This document shows positions 5,299 to 6,329 of a DNA stretch of 6,329 bases, piece by piece. The translations under genes and the position numbers were made by a program. Under the pieces are notes generated by a model. The model saw only the letters and a program-made list of their open reading frames with translations. It did not search any database and was not told where the DNA came from. The DNA is from Acidobacteriota bacterium (GTDB taxonomy: Bacteria > Acidobacteriota > Terriglobia > Terriglobales > Acidobacteriaceae). Numbering within the stretch: the first letter of the stretch is position 1; each line of letters starts with the position of its first letter. The DNA lies in the NCBI GenBank assembly GCA_021819255.1, contig JAKART010000148.1, positions 1 through 6,329 of the forward strand, read 5' to 3'.

Positions 5299-6329
5299 AT
5301 GATCGATCTGAACCCCGCGGATCCCCGCCACTCCAGCGCATCTTTGACGGCGCATTCCCAGCCCGGAGCAGAGGCTCCGCTGGACGGCGTGGCGCTGGAC
5401 TCGAAAACCAGCGGTGGGCAAGCGGGCATCCCCACCCCTCGCGGCGGGGCGGAGGCCGAAGGCGAGGCTGCGGAAGTACGGACTGCACAGTTTTATCGCC
5501 GCCAGTTCTTCTTTGGTCCCTTTGGGCTGCGCGCCATCTGGAGCCTGCTGATCTACCTGGCCATGGCCGGGACCCTGGTGGGCGGCCTCTCGTATCTTGG
5601 CCATCAGATTCAACAGGCCGGCGAGCGCGCCGAACAGGCAGCCGCAAAATCCGGCAGGCCGGAGCATAAGGTCCATACCGTCGGTTTTGCGCCCAAACCC
5701 GGTCAGCCAGTGCCGATGCCCGCCATGATCGTCCGTGAGGCTCTGCTTTTCTCCGGCTTCTTCTTCTTCAGTTGGATCATGGCGACCGTTGAGGGCCGCA
5801 GTCTCTCCGCCTTTGGCCTGGGCGGGGAGCGTCCGATCGCCCGGCTGCTGGCTGGCGCCTTCTGGGGCCTGCTGGCCATCTCGCTGCTGGTCTTCACGCT
5901 GCACAGCCTGCATCTGCTGGCCTTTGACGCCCGTCTGGACCACAGCGGCTCCATCCTCTTCTGGGGACTGACGCAGCTCTTCGCCTTCTTTCTGGTTGGC
6001 CTCTCGGAGGAGTACATCTTCCGCGGCTACATCCAGTTCACCCTGACTCGCGGCATGGTCGCAGTGGGCAATCTCTTCTCGCCGCGCCATGCCAGAACGA
6101 TCGCTTTCTGGGCCGCTTCGGTCATCACCTCGGCCATCTTCCTGCTGGCTCACAAATCCAACATTGGAGAGGACGGGTACGGACTCTCCCAGGTCTTTCT
6201 CATCGGTTTGGTTTTTCTCCTGGCGCTGTGGCGCACCGGCTCTCTATGGTGGGGAGTGGGATTTCACATGGCCTGGGACTGGGGCCAGTCCTTTCTCTAT
6301 GGCGTTCCCGACTCCGGCGGCCTGATGCA
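5299..6329 (+). CDS. CPBP-family intramembrane glutamic endopeptidase (CAAX protease/ABI domain), 3' partial
   Basis: The frame runs 343 complete codons from ATG 5299 and leaves the window without a stop. It encodes a polytopic membrane protein of the CPBP/ABI family, relatives of the CAAX prenyl protease Rce1 whose bacterial members include intramembrane proteases and bacteriocin-immunity proteins. All family motifs are present: the catalytic EEYIFRG (E237, E238, R242), FLLAH (F281-H285) and HMAWD (H323, D327). Hydrophobic segments lie near residues 78-101, 146-163, 181-205, 217-236, 267-286, 296-312 and 315-330. Residues 1-70 are polar, Gly/Ala/Glu-rich and probably disordered. A second polar, Ala/Gln/Pro-rich loop (102-143) separates TM1 from the rest. 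Only a short C-terminal end should be missing. The substrate is unknown; nothing nearby (no bacteriocin or peptide gene) suggests one. Confidence 0.9.
   Translation, partial: MIDLNPADPRHSSASLTAHSQPGAEAPLDGVALDSKTSGGQAGIPTPRGGAEAEGEAAEVRTAQFYRRQFFFGPFGLRAIWSLLIYLAMAGTLVGGLSYLGHQIQQAGERAEQAAAKSGRPEHKVHTVGFAPKPGQPVPMPAMIVREALLFSGFFFFSWIMATVEGRSLSAFGLGGERPIARLLAGAFWGLLAISLLVFTLHSLHLLAFDARLDHSGSILFWGLTQLFAFFLVGLSEEYIFRGYIQFTLTRGMVAVGNLFSPRHARTIAFWAASVITSAIFLLAHKSNIGEDGYGLSQVFLIGLVFLLALWRTGSLWWGVGFHMAWDWGQSFLYGVPDSGGLM

Noticed and set aside
5197..6153. 318-codon minus-strand frame opposite the CPBP gene
   Set aside because: Antisense to a gene with all CPBP motifs; Gln/Glu/Asp-rich translation is an artefact of the opposite strand.

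Overview
The window is GC-rich, bacterial-looking chromosomal DNA with four protein-coding genes and one broken gene. Gene content and protein style (a polyamine/amino-acid type APC permease, ScdA/YtfE next to Hcp, a signal-anchored orphan protein and a CPBP membrane protease with a long polar N-terminus) would fit an Acidobacteriota-like Gram-negative. That assignment is an impression; no marker gene here proves it. There are no rRNA, tRNA, CRISPR or transposase genes.

Layout from left to right. (1) 217-1719 (+): an APC-superfamily permease of 500 aa. (2) 1767-2275 (-): an internally deleted hybrid cluster protein (hcp, 'hydroxylamine reductase'). It keeps its ribosome binding site, start codon and N-terminal four-cysteine motif, and its last ~145 codons, but the middle ~380 codons are missing and the two ends are out of frame. 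(3) 2477-3277 (+): scdA/ytfE (RIC), a di-iron iron-sulfur cluster repair protein, transcribed divergently from hcp. (4) 3278-3946: a gene-poor stretch with two different short tandem repeats at its left end and no gene I can support. (5) 3947-5074 (+): a signal-anchored, cysteine-free protein of unknown function. (6) 5299-6329 (+): a CPBP-family intramembrane protease running off the right edge; it has a good ribosome binding site and all three family motifs.

Hcp and ScdA/YtfE are both nitrosative-stress proteins, and their genes often share NO-responsive regulators. Their divergent arrangement over a 201-bp gap with two dyad-symmetric sequences suggests a former NO-defence module. ScdA keeps every expected di-iron ligand, while Hcp can no longer be made. 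The deletion looks recent because both remaining ends are well conserved; an assembly error or a mixed-strain consensus must be excluded.

The main points to follow up are the hcp deletion, a predicted hairpin that buries the hcp Shine-Dalgarno sequence, the candidate operators between hcp and scdA, the paired tandem repeats after scdA, and an almost perfect 18-bp palindrome inside the 3' end of the orphan gene. I did not find a convincing new multi-gene system.
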